Source of the DNA: Stutzerimonas stutzeri
Lineage (GTDB): Bacteria; Pseudomonadota; Gammaproteobacteria; Pseudomonadales; Pseudomonadaceae
Length of the DNA: 64,000 nucleotides
Direction of reading: 5' to 3'
Assembly: GCF_002909485.1 (NCBI RefSeq)
Contig: NZ_PPXG01000002.1
Location: forward strand, 372,001-436,000
A model generated the notes under the pieces. That model was not told the DNA's origin and searched no databases. It saw only the letters and a program-made list of their open reading frames with translations. Numbering within the stretch: position 1 is the stretch's first letter; every line of letters starts with the position of its first letter. Of the stretch, positions 53,921 to 64,000 are shown piece after piece. The position numbers and the translations under genes were made by a program.

Positions 53921-55018
53921 ATGACTATTCATACCTTCAAGCCCGACCTGCCACCACCGACGATCAGCATCGGTGCGCTCGGCTGGCTACGGGCCAATCT
54001 GTTCTCCAGCTGGATCAACACCCTGCTGACCCTCGTGGGGCTGTACCTCGTCTGGCTGATCGTGCCGCCGGTACTTGAGTGGGCCATCTTCAAGGCGGAC
54101 TGGACCGGTGACACCCGCGCCGATTGCAGTCGCGAAGGTGCCTGCTGGGTGTTCATTCAGACCCGCTTTGGTCAGTTCATGTACGGCTTCTATCCCACGG
54201 AGCTGCGCTGGCGTGTCGATGCGGCAGCCTGGCTGGCTATCATCGGTGCGGCACCGCTGTTCCTGCGGCAGATGCCACACAAGTTGCGCTACGGGCTGGG
54301 CTATCTGCTGGTTTACCCGCTGCTGGCCTACTGGCTGCTGCATGGTGGCTTCCTCGGCCTGCAGACGGTGCCGACCAGCCAGTGGGGCGGGCTCATGCTG
54401 ACGGTGGTCATCGCTGCTGTCGGCATCGCCGGAGCATTGCCGTTGGGCATTCTATTGGCGCTGGGACGGCGCTCGGACATGCCGGCGATTCGGGTGCTGT
54501 GCGTGACCTTCATCGAGTTCTGGCGCGGCGTTCCGTTGATTACCGTGCTGTTCATGTCATCGGTGATGCTGCCGCTGTTCTTGCCTGAAGGCATGAGCCT
54601 GGACAAATTGCTGCGCGCGATGCTGATGGTGGTGTTCTTCGAGGCCGCCTATATCGCTGAAGTGGTGCGCGGTGGTCTGCAGGCGATCCCCAAGGGACAG
54701 TATGAGGCGGCGGCTGCGATGGGGCTTGGCTACTGGCGCAGCACGCTGCTAGTGATTCTGCCGCAGGCGCTGAAGCTGGTAATCCCCGGCATCGTCAACA
54801 CCTTCATCGCCCTGTTCAAGGACACCAGCCTGGTGATCATCATCGGCCTGTTCGACTTCCTCAACAGCATCAAGCGCGCCACCTCGGACCCCGCCTGGTT
54901 GGGCATGTCCACCGAGGGCTACGTGTTTGCTGCGCTGGTGTACTGGATGTTCTGTTTCGGCATGTCCCGCTACTCGATGCGCCTGGAGCGCAAGCTGGAC
55001 ACCGGCCACAAGCATTAG
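53921..55018 (+). CDS. aapM: General L-amino acid ABC transporter, permease
   Basis: The second permease subunit, 365 residues, which pairs with AapQ. It has several helices before the conserved domain (FIEFWRGVPLITVLFMSSVM) and the EAA loop YEAAAAMGLGYWRSTLLVIL. Its C-terminal helix is followed by a short basic tail. It lies four bases after aapQ and nine before aapP. Confidence 0.95.
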   Translation: MTIHTFKPDLPPPTISIGALGWLRANLFSSWINTLLTLVGLYLVWLIVPPVLEWAIFKADWTGDTRADCSREGACWVFIQTRFGQFMYGFYPTELRWRVDAAAWLAIIGAAPLFLRQMPHKLRYGLGYLLVYPLLAYWLLHGGFLGLQTVPTSQWGGLMLTVVIAAVGIAGALPLGILLALGRRSDMPAIRVLCVTFIEFWRGVPLITVLFMSSVMLPLFLPEGMSLDKLLRAMLMVVFFEAAYIAEVVRGGLQAIPKGQYEAAAAMGLGYWRSTLLVILPQALKLVIPGIVNTFIALFKDTSLVIIIGLFDFLNSIKRATSDPAWLGMSTEGYVFAALVYWMFCFGMSRYSMRLERKLDTGHKH

Positions 55019-55027
55019 GAGTGATAT

Positions 55028-55795
<768 letters not shown>

Positions 55796-55874
55796 TCCGA
55801 GCCAAGGCGGGCGTGCCGTCGGAGCGCGCGGCACCTGGCTGTGTTCAGCCTTAGCCTCGGCCGCCGTCATGGGC

Positions 55875-55880
55875 TAGAAT
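55875..55880 (+). promoter_or_regulatory. Putative -10 element of purL
   Basis: TAGAAT about 40 bases before the purL start (ggcTAGAATacg), with a poor -35 candidate TTAGCC 18 bases upstream. Purine genes are often controlled by PurR in enterics, but no operator was recognised here. Confidence 0.35.
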
Positions 55881-55920
55881 ACGCGCCCCGACTGCTCCCC
55901 CCTCCGAGGCTGTTCCGACG

Positions 55921-58900
55921 ATGTTGATCCTGCGCGGTGCTCCCGCTCTTTCCGCCTTCCGTCACGGCAAGCTCCTGGCACAACTGACCGAAAAGGTCCC
56001 CGCGGTTAGCGGGCTCTATGCCGAGTTCGCCCATTTCGCCGAGGTTTCCGGCACGCTTGGTGCGGATGAGCAGAACGTACTGACACGCCTGCTGAAGTAC
56101 GGCCCCAGTGTGCCGATGCAGGAACCCGCCGGTCGGCTGTTTCTGGTGGTGCCTCGGTTCGGCACCATCTCGCCGTGGTCGAGCAAGGCCAGCGATATCG
56201 CCCACAACTGCGGTCTGGAGAAGATCCAGCGGCTGGAGCGAGGCATCGCCTACTACGTGCAGGGCGAGTTTGCCGATAGCGATGCACAGCTGATTGCCGC
56301 CGCGCTGCACGACCGCATGACGCAACTGGTGCTGGGTCGCTTCGAAGAAGCCGCCAACCTGTTCAGCCATGCCGAGCCCAAGCCGCTGACTGCGGTGGAC
56401 ATCCTCGGCGGTGGCCGCGCCGCGCTGGAAAAGGCCAACAAAGAACTTGGCCTGGCCCTGGCCGAAGACGAAATCGATTACCTGGTCAGCGCCTTCCAGA
56501 GCCTCAAGCGTAACCCGCACGACATCGAATTGATGATGTTCGCGCAGGCCAACTCCGAGCATTGCCGCCACAAGATCTTCAACGCCAGCTGGGATATCGA
56601 CGGCGAAAGCCAGGAGAAGTCCCTGTTCGGCATGATCAAGAACACCTACCAGATGCATAGCGAGAACGTGTTGTCCGCTTATAAGGACAACGCGTCGGTC
56701 ATCGTTGGCCACATCGCAGGACGTTTCTTCCCCAATCCTGAAACCCGCCAGTACGGCGCGGTGCAGGAGCCGGTACATATCCTGATGAAGGTGGAAACCC
56801 ATAACCACCCGACCGCCATTTCTCCGTTCTCAGGTGCTTCCACCGGTTCCGGTGGCGAGATTCGCGACGAGGGCGCCACCGGTCGTGGTGCCAAGCCAAA
56901 GGCGGGCCTGACGGGTTTCACCGTTTCCAACCTGAACATCCCCGGCTTCGAGCAGCCTTGGGAAAAGCCCTACGGCAAGCCCGAGCGCATCGTCACGCCG
57001 CTGGACATCATGATCGAAGGCCCGCTGGGCGGCGCCGCGTTCAACAATGAATTCGGCCGTCCGGCGCTGACCGGCTACTTCCGTACCTTCGAGCAGTCGA
57101 TCAGCACGCCGCGCGGCGACGAGGTGCGTGGTTATCACAAGCCGATCATGCTCGCCGGCGGCATGGGCAACATTCGTGAAGATCACGTGCAGAAAGCCGA
57201 AATCACCGTTGGCGCCAAGCTGATCGTGCTCGGCGGCCCGGCCATGCTGATCGGCCTGGGCGGTGGCGCCGCTTCTTCGGTCGCTACCGGTGCCAGTTCG
57301 GCCGATCTGGATTTCGCCTCTGTACAGCGCGAGAACCCGGAAATGGAACGCCGTTGCCAGGAGGTCATCGACCGCTGCTGGCAGCTGGGCGACCAGAACC
57401 CCATCGCCTTCATCCATGACGTCGGCGCCGGCGGCATCTCCAATGCCTTTCCGGAACTGGTCAACGACGGTGGCCGCGGTGGCCGCTTCGAACTGCGCAA
57501 CGTGCCCAACGACGAGCCGGGCATGGCCCCGCACGAGATTTGGAGCAACGAGTCCCAAGAGCGTTATGTGCTGGCCGTCAGCGCAGTCGATTTCGAGCGT
57601 TTCCAAGCCATCTGCGAACGTGAGCGTTGCCCGTTCGCGGTCGTCGGTGAGGCGACCGAAGAGCCGCATCTGACCGTCACCGACAGCCACTTCGGCAACA
57701 CCCCGGTGGACATGCCGCTCGAAGTGCTGCTCGGCAAGCCGCCGCGCATGCACCGCAGCGCCAGTCGTGAAGCGGAATTGGGCGATGACTTCGATGCGGC
57801 TGCGGTCGATCTGAGCGAAGCAGCCACCCTCGTGTTGCGTCACCCGGCGGTCGCCAGCAAGAGCTTTCTGATCACCATTGGTGACCGTAGCATCACCGGC
57901 CAGGTAGCGCGTGATCAGATGGTCGGCCCTTGGCAGGTGCCGGTAGCTGACTGCGCTGTCACGGCTACCAGCTACGACGTTTACACCGGTGAAGCCATGG
58001 CGATGGGCGAGCGTACGCCGCTGGCACTGCTGGATGCTCCGGCATCGGGCCGCATGGCTATCGGTGAAACGCTGACCAATTTGGCAGCGGCGCGTATCGA
58101 GAAGATTTCCGACATCAAGTTGTCCGCCAACTGGATGGCTGCTGCTGGGCATCCGGGCGAAGACGCGCGGCTGTACGACACCGTCCGCGCCGTCGGCATG
58201 GAGCTTTGCCCGCAGCTGGGCTTGACCATTCCGGTGGGCAAGGACTCGATGTCGATGAAAACCCGTTGGGACGAGGAGGGCGCCGAGAAAAGCGTGACCT
58301 CGCCCATGTCGTTGATTGTTTCCGGCTTCGCCCCGGTTACCGATATCCGCCAGACCCTGACGCCGCAGCTGCGTCTGGACAAGGGCGCAACGGACCTGAT
58401 CCTGATCGACCTGGGTCGCGGTCAGAACCGCATGGGCGCGTCGATCCTCGCGCAGGTTTACGGTCAGCTGGGTCGCCAGGCGCCTGACGTCGACGATGCC
58501 GAAGACCTGCAGGCATTCTTCGCCGTGGTCCAGGGTCTAAACGCCGACGGCTTGCTATTGGCCTACCACGACCGTTCCGATGGCGGTCTGCTGACCACCG
58601 CGCTGGAAATGGCATTTGCCGGTCATTGTGGCCTGAATCTGAACCTCGATGGCCTGCTGGAAAGCGCCGCAGAGGTTGCCCCGATGCTCTTCAATGAAGA
58701 GCTTGGGGCGGTGATCCAGGTGCGTCAGGGCGATACCGAAATCGTGCTGGCGCAGTTCAGTGCAGCCGGGCTGGGTGACTGCGTCGCTGTCATCGGTCAG
58801 CCGGTCAACAATGGCCATGTGTCGATCAAGCACGGCGAGAACGAAGTCTTCGCCGGTGAGCGCCGTCTGCTGCAGCGTCAGTGGGCAGAAACCAGCTATC

Positions 58901-59817
58901 AGATCCAGCGCCTGCGCGATAACGCCGAGTGTGCCGATCAGGAATTCGACGTGCTGCTCGAAGAGGACAATCCGGGCCTCAGCGCCAAGCTCAGCTTCGA
59001 CGTAAACGAGGACATCGCTGCGCCCTACATCAAGCGTGGCGTTCGTCCGCAGATTGCGGTGCTGCGCGAGCAGGGCGTCAACGGCCAGGTGGAGATGGCG
59101 GCGGCGTTCGATCGTGCCGGTTTCGTCGCGGTCGATGTGCACATGAGTGACATCCTTTCCGGGCGTGTCAGCCTCGAGCAGTTCAAGGGCCTGGTCGCCT
59201 GCGGTGGCTTCTCCTACGGCGATGTGTTGGGTGCCGGTGAAGGCTGGGCCAAGTCGATTCTGTTCAATGCACGCGCGCGTGATGGCTTCCAGGCCTTCTT
59301 CGAGCGCAGGGACAGCTTTGCCCTTGGCGTCTGCAATGGTTGCCAGATGATGAGCAACCTGCACGAGCTGATCCCAGGCACCGAGAACTGGCCGCACTTC
59401 GTACGCAACCGCTCGGAGCAGTTTGAAGCGCGGGTGGCGATGGTTCAGGTGCAAGACTCGCCGTCGATCTTCCTGCAGGGCATGGCCGGCTCCCGCCTGC
59501 CGATCGCCATCGCCCACGGTGAAGGCCATGCGGAGTTCGAGAGCGAAGAGGCCATGCTGCAGGCCGATCTCTCCGGCACCGTGGCGCTGCGCTTCGTGGA
59601 TAACCACGGCAAAGTCACCGAGCGTTACCCGGCCAACCCGAACGGCTCGCCGCGCGGCATCACCGGTCTCAGCAGCCGCGACGGCCGTGTGACCATCATG
59701 ATGCCGCACCCTGAGCGAGTGTTCCGCGCTGTGACCAACTCCTGGCGTCCTGATGAGTGGCAGGAAGGCGGCGGCTGGATGCGCATGTTCCGCAACGCCA
59801 GGGTCTGGGTCGACTAA
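55921..59817 (+). CDS. purL: Phosphoribosylformylglycinamidine synthase
   Basis: The enzyme converts FGAR to FGAM with glutamine and ATP, the fourth step of purine synthesis. The 1298-residue single chain is the large gammaproteobacterial form: a PurS-like N-terminal domain, a linker, two AIR-synthase-like ATPase halves (substrate strand [20 protein letters not shown] at about 290), and a C-terminal class I glutaminase with nucleophile Cys1138 in [10 protein letters not shown] and [11 protein letters not shown] clean terminator follows. It uses the product of PurT or PurN; purT lies 3.4 kb downstream. Confidence 0.97.
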   Translation: MLILRGAPALSAFRHGKLLAQLTEKVPAVSGLYAEFAHFAEVSGTLGADEQNVLTRLLKYGPSVPMQEPAGRLFLVVPRFGTISPWSSKASDIAHNCGLEKIQRLERGIAYYVQGEFADSDAQLIAAALHDRMTQLVLGRFEEAANLFSHAEPKPLTAVDILGGGRAALEKANKELGLALAEDEIDYLVSAFQSLKRNPHDIELMMFAQANSEHCRHKIFNASWDIDGESQEKSLFGMIKNTYQMHSENVLSAYKDNASVIVGHIAGRFFPNPETRQYGAVQEPVHILMKVETHNHPTAISPFSGASTGSGGEIRDEGATGRGAKPKAGLTGFTVSNLNIPGFEQPWEKPYGKPERIVTPLDIMIEGPLGGAAFNNEFGRPALTGYFRTFEQSISTPRGDEVRGYHKPIMLAGGMGNIREDHVQKAEITVGAKLIVLGGPAMLIGLGGGAASSVATGASSADLDFASVQRENPEMERRCQEVIDRCWQLGDQNPIAFIHDVGAGGISNAFPELVNDGGRGGRFELRNVPNDEPGMAPHEIWSNESQERYVLAVSAVDFERFQAICERERCPFAVVGEATEEPHLTVTDSHFGNTPVDMPLEVLLGKPPRMHRSASREAELGDDFDAAAVDLSEAATLVLRHPAVASKSFLITIGDRSITGQVARDQMVGPWQVPVADCAVTATSYDVYTGEAMAMGERTPLALLDAPASGRMAIGETLTNLAAARIEKISDIKLSANWMAAAGHPGEDARLYDTVRAVGMELCPQLGLTIPVGKDSMSMKTRWDEEGAEKSVTSPMSLIVSGFAPVTDIRQTLTPQLRLDKGATDLILIDLGRGQNRMGASILAQVYGQLGRQAPDVDDAEDLQAFFAVVQGLNADGLLLAYHDRSDGGLLTTALEMAFAGHCGLNLNLDGLLESAAEVAPMLFNEELGAVIQVRQGDTEIVLAQFSAAGLGDCVAVIGQPVNNGHVSIKHGENEVFAGERRLLQRQWAETSYQIQRLRDNAECADQEFDVLLEEDNPGLSAKLSFDVNEDIAAPYIKRGVRPQIAVLREQGVNGQVEMAAAFDRAGFVAVDVHMSDILSGRVSLEQFKGLVACGGFSYGDVLGAGEGWAKSILFNARARDGFQAFFERRDSFALGVCNGCQMMSNLHELIPGTENWPHFVRNRSEQFEARVAMVQVQDSPSIFLQGMAGSRLPIAIAHGEGHAEFESEEAMLQADLSGTVALRFVDNHGKVTERYPANPNGSPRGITGLSSRDGRVTIMMPHPERVFRAVTNSWRPDEWQEGGGWMRMFRNARVWVD

Positions 59818-59850
59818 ACCGGTTCTGGTTATTCTCGCGTGTCCCGACAA

Positions 59851-59881
59851 GCCCGCCGATAGCACATCGGCGGGCTTTTTC
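59851..59881 (+). terminator. Intrinsic terminator of purL
   Basis: GCCCGCCGAT and ATCGGCGGGC pair around AGCAC and are followed by five T. It lies about 33 bases after the stop. Confidence 0.92.
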
Positions 59882-60021
59882 ATTTGTGACCAAGGTCTAT
59901 GAACCGCCGAGCCGATGCCGCGTCATAGCTTTGATGCGCAGCACCTTTTCGAGTCTGTGCCGATGGCAGACTGCCATCTTGTTGCCAGGCTTCGATGCTG
60001 GGCTCATCCACGGAGAGGTCG

Positions 60022-60339
60022 ATGTACAAGCTGTGTTTCTATGTTCCAGATAGTCATCTGGACGCGGTCAAGCAGGCAGTATTCGCAGTGGGCGCCGGTC
60101 GAATCGGCGCGTATGACAGTTGCTGTTGGCAAATGCTGGGGCAGGGGCAGTATCGGCCGCTGGAGGGTAGCCAGCCATTTATAGGGCAGCTCGGCCAGGT
60201 ACAGAATGTGCCCGAGTGGAAGGTCGAAATGGTCGTTGCGGACGAGCTCATTCACGAAAGCGTCAAGGCGATGAAGAAGGCCCATCCCTATGAAACGCCA
60301 GCCTTTGATGTCTGGCGCTTGTCCGATATGCAGTTCTGA
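60022..60339 (+). CDS. YqfO/NIF3-like small protein
   Basis: A 105-residue single-domain protein resembling the CutA/PII-like insert of NIF3/YqfO proteins: MYKLCFYVPDSHLDAVKQAV, VFAVGAGRIGAYDSCCWQ and KKAHPYETPAFDVW. The HPYE motif and Cys pair could bind metal. GGAGAGG precedes the ATG at 60022. The function is unknown. Confidence 0.82.
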   Translation: MYKLCFYVPDSHLDAVKQAVFAVGAGRIGAYDSCCWQMLGQGQYRPLEGSQPFIGQLGQVQNVPEWKVEMVVADELIHESVKAMKKAHPYETPAFDVWRLSDMQF

Positions 60340-60386
60340 CGGTCATCAGTCCCCGCACGAGCCCCTTGTACGGCCTATCGACCTAA

Positions 60387-60890
60387 CTAGGGGCGAATCT
60401 CGATCAGCGTGCCATCCTTGACCAGCCCCCAGATCTCTCGCATGTCGCTGTTACTCAGGGCGATGCAGCCCTCGGTCCAGTCGAGGGTATGGAAGAACCA
60501 TTCTGGATACTCCTCATCCAGCGGCGTGCCGTGAAGCATGATCATGCTTCCAGGAGGTACCCCCTCCTGTTGCGCGCGGGCCAGATCGCGGGCGTTGGGA
60601 TAGGAGATGTGCATCGACAGGTTGTACTTGTCGCTGGTCTTGCGCCAGTCGATCCAGTAGAAACCTTCGGGTGTGCGCCTGTCGCCTTCGCGCACCTTCG
60701 CTCCGCTGGGCTGCTTGCCGAGCGAAACGCGATAGCTCTTGAGCGTCTGGCCAGCGCTGACCAGATGGAGTTTGCGCTCCGACTTGATCACCAGGACCTT
60801 GTCGACGCGCGAGCCGTCCAGGCTGGGCGTTGCATTGGCGTGAGTGAGCGCCGTGAAGGTGAGGCAGAGCAAAGCGAGCAGCCAACGCAT
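60387..60890 (-). CDS. L,D-transpeptidase catalytic-domain protein
   Basis: A periplasmic YkuD-fold enzyme of 167 residues with a signal peptide ending near LTHANA. The active-site motif is present: MLHGTPLDEE supplies the His, and WTEGCIALSNSDM the Cys142. These enzymes form or cut 3-3 peptidoglycan links or attach lipoprotein; this short form (YafK/ErfK-like) has no LysM or binding domain. AGGAA precedes the ATG. It is convergent with the YqfO-like gene. Confidence 0.9.
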   Translation of the reverse strand: MRWLLALLCLTFTALTHANATPSLDGSRVDKVLVIKSERKLHLVSAGQTLKSYRVSLGKQPSGAKVREGDRRTPEGFYWIDWRKTSDKYNLSMHISYPNARDLARAQQEGVPPGSMIMLHGTPLDEEYPEWFFHTLDWTEGCIALSNSDMREIWGLVKDGTLIEIRP

Positions 60891-60949
60891 CGAGGCATTC
60901 CTGTCGAACTACATCAGACCTGTATGTGCGAGTCGGACTGGTAGGCCAA

Positions 60950-61516
60950 TCAGTCTGATCTGGCCTGGTCCTGCTGGCGGTTGCGATAGCCCGTCACGGC
61001 TTCATTGCGTACCGGGAAGGTCTGCTGCACCCGGTCGGCGAAGTAGCATTCTAGGGTACGGCCGATGGTGGGAAAAGCCAGCTCGGACCAAGGGATGTCC
61101 TGTTGATGGAAGAGTCTGACTTCCAGGCTCTCGTCCCCGGCGCAGAACTCCAGATCCACCAGCTGGGCGCGGAAGAACATGTACACCTGATTAATGTGCG
61201 GCAGGTCAAACAGGGTATACAGCTGCAGGTCGCGAACCCGCGCGCAGGCTTCTTCGAGCGTCTCGCGTTCTGCAGCCTGCTGCAGTGTCTCGCCGTTCTC
61301 CATGAAGCCCGCCGGCAAGGTCCAGTAACCCCTTCGTGGCTCGATCGCGCGCCGGCACAACAGCACTCGGTCGTCCCAAATAGGTACGCAGCCGGCGACA
61401 ATGCGGGGATTCTGGTAGTGCACGGTCCGGCAGGCATCGCAGACGAAGCGTGGACGATTGTCGCCATCGGGGATGCGGACCAGTACCGGGTTGCCGCACT
61501 GGGTGCAGTATTTCAT
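60950..61516 (-). CDS. Nudix hydrolase with N-terminal zinc ribbon
   Basis: A 188-residue pyrophosphatase. Two CxxC pairs (KYCTQCGNP; FVCDACRTVHYQNP) form a zinc ribbon, followed by the Nudix box GFMENGETLQQAAERETLEE. The architecture recalls NudC/NADH pyrophosphatase, but without the long N-terminal domain of NudC. The substrate is unknown. AGGA precedes the ATG at 61516; an upstream frame to 61624 has no support. It is divergent from another Nudix gene. Confidence 0.9.
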   Translation of the reverse strand: MKYCTQCGNPVLVRIPDGDNRPRFVCDACRTVHYQNPRIVAGCVPIWDDRVLLCRRAIEPRRGYWTLPAGFMENGETLQQAAERETLEEACARVRDLQLYTLFDLPHINQVYMFFRAQLVDLEFCAGDESLEVRLFHQQDIPWSELAFPTIGRTLECYFADRVQQTFPVRNEAVTGYRNRQQDQARSD

Positions 61517-61733
61517 TTGCAGATTCCTGTTGGTTGCGGCAAATCTTGGTTCCTCTGCGCCGATTGGACAAGGTGGCGAAAGGCGTGATTCGGGCGCAGC
61601 GGCCCAGCATGCTTCGTAGTTCAATCATTGACATCGCGGCGGGGCATTTGACGGCCGTGATTGGCGTCCCGAGGCCTTGGGCCGTTGCGCCTTTCATGCC
61701 ATGATGCTGGTCAAAGACGAAACGAGAATATTC

Positions 61734-62351
61734 ATGCTGGACTCAATACTCCGACGGGTGCGAGATCATTCCCCGCACCTCCTGGAGCCGGAGGGCCGCT
61801 TGCCTGAGGCGGCCGTTCTGATGCCAATCACTCGCAGCGAATCTCCGGAATTGGTGCTGACCCTCCGCGCCGCCGGGCTGTCCACGCACGGTGGGGAGGT
61901 GGCGTTCCCGGGCGGTCGCCGCGATCCGGAAGATCGCGATCTTCTGCATACTGCGCTGCGTGAAGCGGAGGAGGAAGTTGGTTTGGCGCCGGGCATGGTC
62001 GAGGTTGTCGGGCCGCTCAGCAGCCTGGTATCGGTACATGGCATTCATGTCACGCCATATGTCGGGCTGGTGCCGGATTACGTCGAATACCGCGCCAACG
62101 ATGCGGAGATTGCTTCGGTCTTCTCGGTGCCTCTGGAGTTCTTCTGCGAGGATCCGCGCGAGGTCACGCACCGAATCGATTACCAGGGGCAGAGCTGGTA
62201 TATCCCTTCCTACCGCTACGGCGAATACCAGATATGGGGCCTGACGGCGATCATGATCGTCGAGCTGGTCAATGTGGTCTACGACGCCGGCATCGAAATG
62301 CGCCGCGCGCCTGCCGCATTCATCGACCTGTCTGGACGCAGCGAACCTTGA
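61734..62351 (+). CDS. Coenzyme A pyrophosphatase-type Nudix hydrolase
   Basis: A 205-residue Nudix enzyme of the NudL/CoA-diphosphatase type. The CoAse signature [20 protein letters not shown] precedes the Nudix box [20 protein letters not shown] with EEVGLAP. Such enzymes cleave CoA or oxidised CoA to 4'-phosphopantetheine and 3',5'-ADP. The ribosome site before the ATG at 61734 is weak (GAG). It runs into the carbonic-anhydrase-like gene on the same strand. Confidence 0.88.
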   Translation: MLDSILRRVRDHSPHLLEPEGRLPEAAVLMPITRSESPELVLTLRAAGLSTHGGEVAFPGGRRDPEDRDLLHTALREAEEEVGLAPGMVEVVGPLSSLVSVHGIHVTPYVGLVPDYVEYRANDAEIASVFSVPLEFFCEDPREVTHRIDYQGQSWYIPSYRYGEYQIWGLTAIMIVELVNVVYDAGIEMRRAPAAFIDLSGRSEP

Positions 62352-62421
62352 GCGATACCTGTTGGCGCGCCTTCTGCGGCCGGCGGGCGATCCATTCATA
62401 CTGATAAGAAAGAGGTGTGTC

Positions 62422-62943
62422 GTGAAATACCGTCTGGGAGAGTCGCGGGTCGAAGCGCATCCGCAAAGCTGGGTTGCCCCTAATGCCACCTTGGTCGGGA
62501 AGATCCGCCTGGATGCCGGTGCCAGCGTCTGGTTCGGCGCGGTTCTGCGCGGCGATAACGAGCTGATCCATATCGGTGAAAACAGTAACGTCCAGGACGG
62601 CAGCGTGATGCACACCGACATGGGGCATCCGTTGACTCTGGGCACCGGTGTGACAGTTGGCCACAACGCCATGCTGCACGGCTGCACGGTGGGCGACTAC
62701 AGCCTGATCGGCATCAATGCGGTGGTGCTTAACGGTGCCAAGATCGGCAGGCACTGCATCATCGGCGCCAACACCCTGATCGCCGAGGGCAAGGAAATTC
62801 CCGATGGCTCATTGGTGGTCGGCTCGCCAGGCAAGGTAGTGCGCGAGCTAAGCGAGGAGCAGAAGAAAATGCTCGAAGCGAGCGCGGCCCATTACGTACA
62901 TAACGCGCAGCGCTATGCGCGAGAGCTGGAGCTGGATGAGTGA
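62422..62943 (+). CDS. Gamma-carbonic-anhydrase-fold protein (YrdA-like)
   Basis: A 173-residue left-handed beta-helix protein built of hexapeptide repeats: [29 protein letters not shown] and [20 protein letters not shown]. The three metal-binding His are visible (MHTD, GHNAMLH). Activity as a carbonic anhydrase is not assured for this YrdA branch. It starts at GTG 62422 with AGAGG upstream; its stop overlaps the next GTG by four bases. Confidence 0.92.
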   Translation: MKYRLGESRVEAHPQSWVAPNATLVGKIRLDAGASVWFGAVLRGDNELIHIGENSNVQDGSVMHTDMGHPLTLGTGVTVGHNAMLHGCTVGDYSLIGINAVVLNGAKIGRHCIIGANTLIAEGKEIPDGSLVVGSPGKVVRELSEEQKKMLEASAAHYVHNAQRYARELELDE

Positions 62944-63131
62944 GCACGCAGGAAAAGCCGGTTGCTTCGCCCTGTGTCAGCCTATGTGCGCTCGATGAGG
63001 ACGACTTATGCGTCGGTTGCCAGCGCAGCTCGGATGAAATCCGCCGCTGGGGGTTGATGAGCAACGAGGAGCGCCGCGAGGTGTTGCAACGCTGCAACGA
63101 GCGGGTTCGGCTCAGTGGCCAACTGATGTAG
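62940..63131 (+). CDS. DUF1289 small Cys-motif protein
   Basis: A 63-residue protein with two Cys pairs, PCVSLCAL and [12 protein letters not shown], the DUF1289 signature, likely binding Zn or Fe-S. It starts at GTG 62940, overlapping the previous stop (GTGA), so it is coupled to the carbonic-anhydrase-fold gene. The function is unknown. Confidence 0.88.
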   Translation: MSTQEKPVASPCVSLCALDEDDLCVGCQRSSDEIRRWGLMSNEERREVLQRCNERVRLSGQLM

Positions 63132-63171
63132 GCGCGTTGCATCCGTCTGTTTTTTATTCGCGAGGAATCCC

Positions 63172-64000
63172 ATGCCAAGAATAGGCACCCCATTGTCTTC
63201 CAGCGCTACGCGCATCCTGCTGTGCGGTTGCGGCGAGCTTGGCAAGGAGCTGGTCATCGAACTGCAGCGTCTGGGTGTGGAGGTGGTCGCGGTCGACCGC
63301 TATGCCAACGCTCCAGCGATGCAGGTTGCGCATCGCAGTCATGTGATCGACATGCTAGACGGTGCTGCACTACGGGCCGTTATCGAGCAGGAGCGGCCGC
63401 ACTACATCGTGCCCGAGATCGAGGCGATCGCCACCGCTACGCTGGTTGAGTTGGAGCACGAAGGCTACACAGTGATCCCGACCGCCCGTGCCGCGCAGTT
63501 GACGATGAACCGGGAAGGCATTCGTCGTCTTGCTGCCGAAGAGCTTGGTTTGCCGACCTCTCCCTATCGCTTTGCCGACTCGCTGGAGGAATGTCGAGCG
63601 GCAGCCATGGCGCTGGGCTTCCCCTGTTTGGTCAAGCCGGTAATGAGTTCGTCCGGCAAAGGGCAGTCGGTGTTGCGTGGTGAGGCTGATGTTGATGCGG
63701 CCTGGGACTATGCTCAGGCCGGCGGTCGCGCAGGTCGCGGCCGGGTCATTGTCGAAGGCTTCATCGACTTCGATTACGAAATCACCTTGCTGACGGTGCG
63801 TCATGCAGGCGGCACGAGCTTCTGCGAACCTGTCGGCCACCGTCAGGTGAAGGGCGACTATCAGGAGTCTTGGCAGCCGCAGCCAATGGCCCCAGCAGCG
63901 ATGGCTGAGGCGCGGCGGATTGCGCTGGCCGTTACCGACTCATTGGGTGGGCGGGGTATCTTCGGTGTCGAGCTGTTCGTCAAAGGCGATCAGGTGTGGT
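63172..64000 (+). CDS. purT: Formate-dependent phosphoribosylglycinamide formyltransferase (3' truncated)
   Basis: The enzyme makes FGAR from GAR, formate and ATP, bypassing folate. About 276 of an expected 390 or so residues are visible: an N-terminal Rossmann-like domain ([20 protein letters not shown]) and ATP-grasp core ([48 protein letters not shown]). The right edge cuts it with no stop reached. GAGGAA precedes the ATG at 63172. Formate from PurU, encoded 24 kb upstream, is its substrate. Confidence 0.96.
   Translation, partial: MPRIGTPLSSSATRILLCGCGELGKELVIELQRLGVEVVAVDRYANAPAMQVAHRSHVIDMLDGAALRAVIEQERPHYIVPEIEAIATATLVELEHEGYTVIPTARAAQLTMNREGIRRLAAEELGLPTSPYRFADSLEECRAAAMALGFPCLVKPVMSSSGKGQSVLRGEADVDAAWDYAQAGGRAGRGRVIVEGFIDFDYEITLLTVRHAGGTSFCEPVGHRQVKGDYQESWQPQPMAPAAMAEARRIALAVTDSLGGRGIFGVELFVKGDQVW

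Noticed and set aside
56830-59883. Two minus-strand frames of about 440 codons each
   Set aside because: Both are antisense to purL and have no recognisable domains.

Overview
The window is about 64 kb of core chromosome from a high-GC gammaproteobacterium, almost certainly Pseudomonas in the broad sense (Stutzerimonas/stutzeri-like is my guess, not proven). The reasons are an MvaT-type H-NS analogue next to sbcB and purU, the pta-ackA-slyD-glutathione peroxidase block, the RDD/SpoIIM/DUF4129/DUF4350/MoxR/DUF58 operon between pyruvate kinase and sbcB, the olsBA pair, an Aer-type PAS chemoreceptor and an AapJQMP transporter. I see no tRNA, rRNA, insertion sequence, phage, integron or CRISPR array. 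Genes are tightly packed, with many 4-base start/stop overlaps. Both edges cut genes: a receiver-PAS-GGDEF-EAL protein at the left and purT at the right.

Layout. 0-10.5 kb: the cut c-di-GMP enzyme, a YihG-like acyltransferase, ackA-pta (acetate/acetyl-P), slyD, glutathione peroxidase, a NemR-like regulator with an Old Yellow Enzyme, and a CysZ-like protein. 10.7-13.3 kb: a minus-strand run of PilZ-like, folM, folX, DUF1244 and HopJ-family genes (tetrahydromonapterin side branch). 13.5-20.5 kb: flavodoxin, class II aldolase family protein, ACP phosphodiesterase, olsB-olsA (ornithine lipids), an acyl-CoA-dehydrogenase-like protein, a ClsB-type phospholipase D protein, a DJ-1/PfpI protein and VF530. 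20.6-29 kb: Aer-like chemoreceptor, class I fumarase, a membrane diguanylate cyclase overlapping a ferredoxin-reductase gene, pyruvate kinase, a lipoprotein, a DUF4124 protein and a canonical PilZ protein. 29-36 kb: a six-gene coupled membrane/AAA+ operon of unknown role. 36-45.7 kb: sbcB, mvaT, purU, a HerA-like ATPase, manC, yaaA and a CDF metal exporter. 45.9-51.3 kb: PIN-PhoH, moaCDE, rhlB and an esterase. 51.4-64 kb: aapJQMP behind a good sigma-54 promoter match, purL, a YqfO/NIF3-like protein, an L,D-transpeptidase-fold protein, two Nudix enzymes, a gamma-carbonic-anhydrase-fold protein, DUF1289 and purT.

Recurring themes are c-di-GMP (two GGDEF proteins, two PilZ proteins), formate-linked purine synthesis (purU makes formate, purT uses it, purL follows), and envelope lipids (two or three acyltransferases, clsB, acpH). 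The best leads for something undescribed are: the six-gene RDD-to-DUF58 operon; a plus-strand terminator lying between two minus-strand genes near 10.7 kb, which suggests a small RNA; a 24-codon Cys-rich ORF whose stop overlaps the clsB start; a 54-residue membrane protein between moaE and rhlB; and an unexplained 0.8 kb gap beside manC. None is proven by sequence alone.
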